Assembly: GCF_007954265.1 (NCBI RefSeq)
Contig: NZ_VOLS01000003.1
Coordinates: forward strand, 51,390-115,389
From: Colwellia sp. C1TZA3
GTDB taxonomy: Bacteria; Pseudomonadota; Gammaproteobacteria; Enterobacterales; Alteromonadaceae
DNA: 64,000 nucleotides
Direction of reading: 5' to 3'
The notes under the pieces were generated by a model. That model saw only the letters and a program-made list of their open reading frames with translations, did not search any database and was not told where the DNA came from. How positions within the stretch are numbered: position 1 is the stretch's first letter; each line of letters opens with the position of its first letter. A program made the position numbers and the translations under genes. Positions 61,342 to 64,000 of the stretch are shown one piece after another.

Positions 61342-61404
61342 CTGTTTAAAATCAGCGAAAAACGCAAAATATAAAGCCATCAAACATCTAAAAAGCTTGA
61401 TTTA

Positions 61405-61564
61405 TAGTAAGTTGATTAATTACCTGCTCATTTTTAATGGTTAAAATTAAAAACTACGGCGTTATAAAATTGATAAGGTGAACAACGACTGACTAAATTT
61501 TACGCCTTGTATTTATCCATTTTTCCTTATGAAAAAGGTAAACACTTATTTAAAGCGATCTGAA
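61405..61564 (-). mobile_element. Degenerate family B repeat (B6)
   Basis: Begins TAGTAAGTTGATTAATTACC after TTA and follows the B2 order through TTTATCCATTTTTCC, but the right end has lost the terminal repeat (AAGCGATC in place of AATTGGTA) and several bases differ. An old copy. Confidence 0.65.
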
Positions 61565-61609
61565 GCACATAAACTATCGTTAGCTTGGTATTTGCCGCAT
61601 CCACTATTG

Positions 61610-62257
61610 TTATTGGGTGATGATGTATAGCTTTTCAGTCAGATAATCAACTTCAAAGCTTCGCTGGGCAAATTGCTTATCTTTGAGCTCATTGGTCGCA
61701 ATACATTCAATATTGAAGCCTGAAAACAAACTTTGAACATCAGAGGCTGTTGTCGAAAATGGCGGACCACTTAATTGCGATTTTGGAAACTCGACGGTCA
61801 CTAAAAACAAGCGTGTATGTGAGCAAAAAAACGTTTTTAAATGCTTGACGTATGCTTGCTGCATTGCTGTTGGTAGCGCAATTAAGGCAGCACGGTCATA
61901 GATCCAATCTACGCGGTCAATCGCATCGGCAGAAAGCTTAAAAAAATCACCTTGTAGTAGTGAAAGCTGTGGACAAAAAAACTGCTCAAAATCACCTACA
62001 GTCTTTTTTTGATAATCAATGTTATTTTCTAGAAAGAAGTCGCGACAGGCAATTTCACTTAACTCATTACCTGTAACTTGCCAATACTGCGCTAAATAGG
62101 CCATATCAAGTGTTTTCCCACATAGCGGCACAAACACATGCTGATCAGAGGCTAAAGACAGTTTTTTGAAGTATTGAGACAATAAAGCATGCACATCACG
62201 TTGATGAAACCCCAGTTTATTGCGCTGCCAACATTTATGCCAAAAAACACTTTCCAT
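61610..62257 (-). CDS. tpm: Thiopurine S-methyltransferase family protein
   Basis: SAM-dependent methyltransferase of 215 residues, close to bacterial Tpm (about 218). The motif VFVPLCGKTLDMAYLA is the SAM-binding loop, and the N-terminal FWHKCWQRNKLGFHQ and the C-terminal PPFSTTASDVQSLF are typical of Tpm. Bacterial members methylate thiol, selenium and tellurium compounds. It lies 35 bp after sohB and may be co-transcribed with it. Confidence 0.93.
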   Translation of the reverse strand: MESVFWHKCWQRNKLGFHQRDVHALLSQYFKKLSLASDQHVFVPLCGKTLDMAYLAQYWQVTGNELSEIACRDFFLENNIDYQKKTVGDFEQFFCPQLSLLQGDFFKLSADAIDRVDWIYDRAALIALPTAMQQAYVKHLKTFFCSHTRLFLVTVEFPKSQLSGPPFSTTASDVQSLFSGFNIECIATNELKDKQFAQRSFEVDYLTEKLYIITQ

Positions 62258-62292
62258 TGATATGACCTATTAGTTTACATTAGCCAAAGTGA

Positions 62293-63342
62293 TTAACTTG
62301 GGAAAATACGATTATTTTGCCAAACCTTGCTTATAATGCTGTCGAATGACAAAGACGCCGCTTTGGAAAACTTTTCAGCTAAACCTTTCTTGGTTGCATA
62401 CTTAATTTGCACTAACTTGTGAGATTTACAATGCGCCTGTAGGTAATCGTCACTGGTTTGTATTTCGTCAACAAGGCCCAGATCTTTTGCTTGTGTGCCA
62501 AACCAATGCTCGCCTGTTGCCACTTTGGCGATATCTAGACTTGGACGATGCTCACTGACAAAGTTTTTAAATAACACGTGAGTATCTTCAAGCTCTTCAA
62601 CAAATTTTTCACGACCTTTATCGGTATTTTCACCAAACATGGTTACCGTACGTTTAAATTCACCGGCAGTAAACTGCTCAAAGTCGACATCGTTTTTCTT
62701 TAATAGCTTATGAAAGTTTGGCACCTGTGCAATAACGCCAATGGAGCCAAGTATAGCAAATGGCGCTGAAACTATTTTATTAGCAACACAGGCCATCATA
62801 TAGCCGCCACTGGCTGCCACTTTATCAACTGATGCCGTTAATGGAATGTTTCTTTGACGTATGCGATCAAGTTGTGAAGCCGCTAAACCGTATCCATGCA
62901 CCATGCCACCGCCACTTTCTAAACGAACAAATACTTCATCGCTGGGCTGAGCAACAGTTAAAATTGCGCTAATTTCCTCACGTAAAGAGCCAACTTCTTT
63001 AGCATCAATACTACCGTTAAAGTCAACCACAAATAATCGCGGTGTGGCTTGTTTTTTGTCACTGCCGTCTTTGTGAGCTTTTTTATCGATTTTGGCTTGC
63101 TCTTTTACCGCCTTTTTATCTTTTTTCTCTTTTTCTTTTAACTCTTCTTTAGATAAAAGGTGGTGGGTAATATCTTCTTCAACTTCAATATATTGCTCTG
63201 ATAAGTCAATAATTTCTAGCTCGCCTTTCTTACCACCTTGTTTCATTGCTGAAGAAGCAATAGCAATAATAATGGCAACCACCGCAACTACGAAAGTAAT
63301 GGTTTTAGCTAAAAATAAACCATATTCATACAAAAATTCCAA
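62293..63342 (-). CDS. sohB: Inner membrane peptidase SohB (S49 family)
   Basis: Membrane-anchored serine protease of 349 residues. I chose a TTG at 63340-63342: it gives LEFLYEYGLFLAKT, the usual SohB start, and has AGGAG 7 bp upstream. The frame upstream translates that ribosome binding site. One N-terminal helix (ITFVVAVVAIIIAIAS) is followed by a very charged Lys/Glu-rich linker (residues 60-95). The S49 domain has DFNGSIDAKEV, RLESGGGMVHGYGLA, KVAASGGYMMACVA (catalytic Ser) and FAILGSIGVIAQ. The Lys of the dyad lies further on. Confidence 0.92.
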   Translation of the reverse strand: MEFLYEYGLFLAKTITFVVAVVAIIIAIASSAMKQGGKKGELEIIDLSEQYIEVEEDITHHLLSKEELKEKEKKDKKAVKEQAKIDKKAHKDGSDKKQATPRLFVVDFNGSIDAKEVGSLREEISAILTVAQPSDEVFVRLESGGGMVHGYGLAASQLDRIRQRNIPLTASVDKVAASGGYMMACVANKIVSAPFAILGSIGVIAQVPNFHKLLKKNDVDFEQFTAGEFKRTVTMFGENTDKGREKFVEELEDTHVLFKNFVSEHRPSLDIAKVATGEHWFGTQAKDLGLVDEIQTSDDYLQAHCKSHKLVQIKYATKKGLAEKFSKAASLSFDSIISKVWQNNRIFPS

Positions 63343-63713
63343 TATTTTTCTCCTAAAAAAACAAGTTAACACCTGTTAACCTTGTTGTTATATATTAATC
63401 TTAATGATTATTCTAGTTAACAATATGGGGGATATAGTTTGTAAAAAAAGGGGAATATTTAATTATTCACTCATGTTGACGCCAAAATGAGAATAAATAA
63501 GCAGCTGTCAGCTAATCTGTGATTTATAAAATAATAGCTAAGCTTCAAAATACCATTTAAAAATGTGCCCTTATTTGCTACTGCCATCACATTGTTAACT
63601 ACTTGACTAATTTACACGTCGCTCTTTTGATCATCTGCTGGCGTCATTTAGCATAGCTTTGCCTTGGTATACGTTAAAGATAAATGGTCGCTGTGCTCTC
63701 AAAATTAGGCCTT
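63343..63713. other. Spacer upstream of sohB
   Basis: About 370 bp, AT-rich, without a gene. It holds the sohB ribosome binding site (AGGAG at 63354-63350 on the minus strand) and presumably its promoter. Confidence 0.5.
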
Positions 63714-63872
63714 ATACCAGTTCCATTAAGTTTGTGATCTTGTTGTGCGCAGGAAAAATAATTCAAGGTAAGGCGCTCGATTGAGCAATAGCTGGCTATT
63801 GGGATTGAGAGCAACACAGCCTTGAGCTATTTTAACCAGTACAAGTGAGCAATAACTTAATGTAATTGGTAT
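63714..63872 (-). mobile_element. Family A repeat, copy A6 (MITE-like)
   Basis: Begins TACCAGTTCCATTAAGTT after TTA (starts at 63716 once the flanking TTA at 63713-63715 is excluded) and ends AATTGGTA, with TTA following. It has a changed right end (TTAATGTAATTGGTA). The next copy begins directly after the shared TTA. Confidence 0.82.
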
Positions 63873-63875
63873 TAT

Positions 63876-64000
63876 ACCAGTTCCATTAAGTTTGTGATCT
63901 TGTTGTGCGCAGGAAAAATAATTCAAGGTAAGGCGCTCGATTGAGCAATAGCTGGCTATTGGGAGTGAGAGCAACACAGCCTTGAGCTATTTTAACTAGT
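63876..64000 (-). mobile_element. Family A repeat, copy A7, cut by the window edge
   Basis: Same orientation as A6, starting TACCAGTTCC directly after the TTA that ends A6, and running through GAGCTATTTTAACTAGT at the right edge. The final 30 or so bases are outside the window. Confidence 0.82.

Noticed and set aside
63726..63977. 83-codon minus-strand reading frame
   Set aside because: It lies across the A6 and A7 repeats and its protein is just the translation of repeat sequence; a similar frame is in A5 (57184-57405).

Overview
The window looks like a chromosomal segment of a marine, AT-rich gammaproteobacterium of the order Alteromonadales, most likely a Colwellia or close relative (Colwelliaceae). 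This rests on inference from gene order, protein similarity recalled from the families, low GC and several TTG starts; no 16S gene or database search was available. No tRNA, rRNA, CRISPR or prophage was seen.

Region 1 (1-18.4 kb, minus strand) is the conserved envelope and translation block. Read in transcription order it is rpsB-tsf, pyrH-frr, uppS-cdsA-dxr-rseP-bamA-skp-lpxD-fabZ-lpxA-lpxB-rnhB and the first 958 codons of dnaE, which runs off the left edge. Together these make ribosomal protein S2 and EF-Ts, UMP and ribosome recycling, undecaprenyl and phospholipid precursors, the outer-membrane protein assembly machinery and lipid A. Region 2 (18.5-23.9 kb, plus strand) holds a DsbA-like gene, map, glnD and dapD. 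Region 3 (24-30 kb) has a chemoreceptor, truC, and the DUF3549/DUF3301 pair, with the first copies of two short repeat families.

Region 4 (30.5-39.5 kb) is an accessory heavy-metal island. It contains a CadR/PbrR-type MerR regulator, two near-identical MerR-type promoters, a CDF transporter, a small Cys-rich exported protein, a CzcCBA-type RND efflux system and a DsbB/DsbA pair. A palindrome-centred repeat of about 110 bp lies on each side of it. Region 5 (39.5-43.1 kb) is mostly non-coding, but carries a clear CsrB-family regulatory RNA on the minus strand, with 15 GGA motifs, an intrinsic terminator, a promoter and a GacA/UvrY-type box about 178 bp upstream of the predicted start.

Region 6 (43.1-49.8 kb) has a GNAT acetyltransferase, an anchored surface protein, a PepSY protein with a PhoPQ-like two-component system, a DUF3300 protein and a DUF3192 lipoprotein. 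Region 7 (50-57 kb) has syd, queF, a decayed GGDEF gene, ppnN, xni, a second DUF3192 protein and an NAD-type isocitrate dehydrogenase. Region 8 (57.6-63.4 kb, mostly minus) has gcvA, an alpha/beta hydrolase, ygdD, rlmM, a small exported protein, tpm and sohB.

Two families of non-coding mobile repeats are scattered through the spacers: family A (157 bp) and family B (160 bp). Both begin with TACCA and end with TGGTA or close variants, and intact copies are flanked by 3-bp TTA or TAA target duplications. They therefore look like MITEs. One locus (57.1-57.6 kb) is a B copy split by an A copy and a second B copy, all sharing the same TAA duplication; another (63.7-64.0 kb) has two A copies head to tail sharing a TTA.
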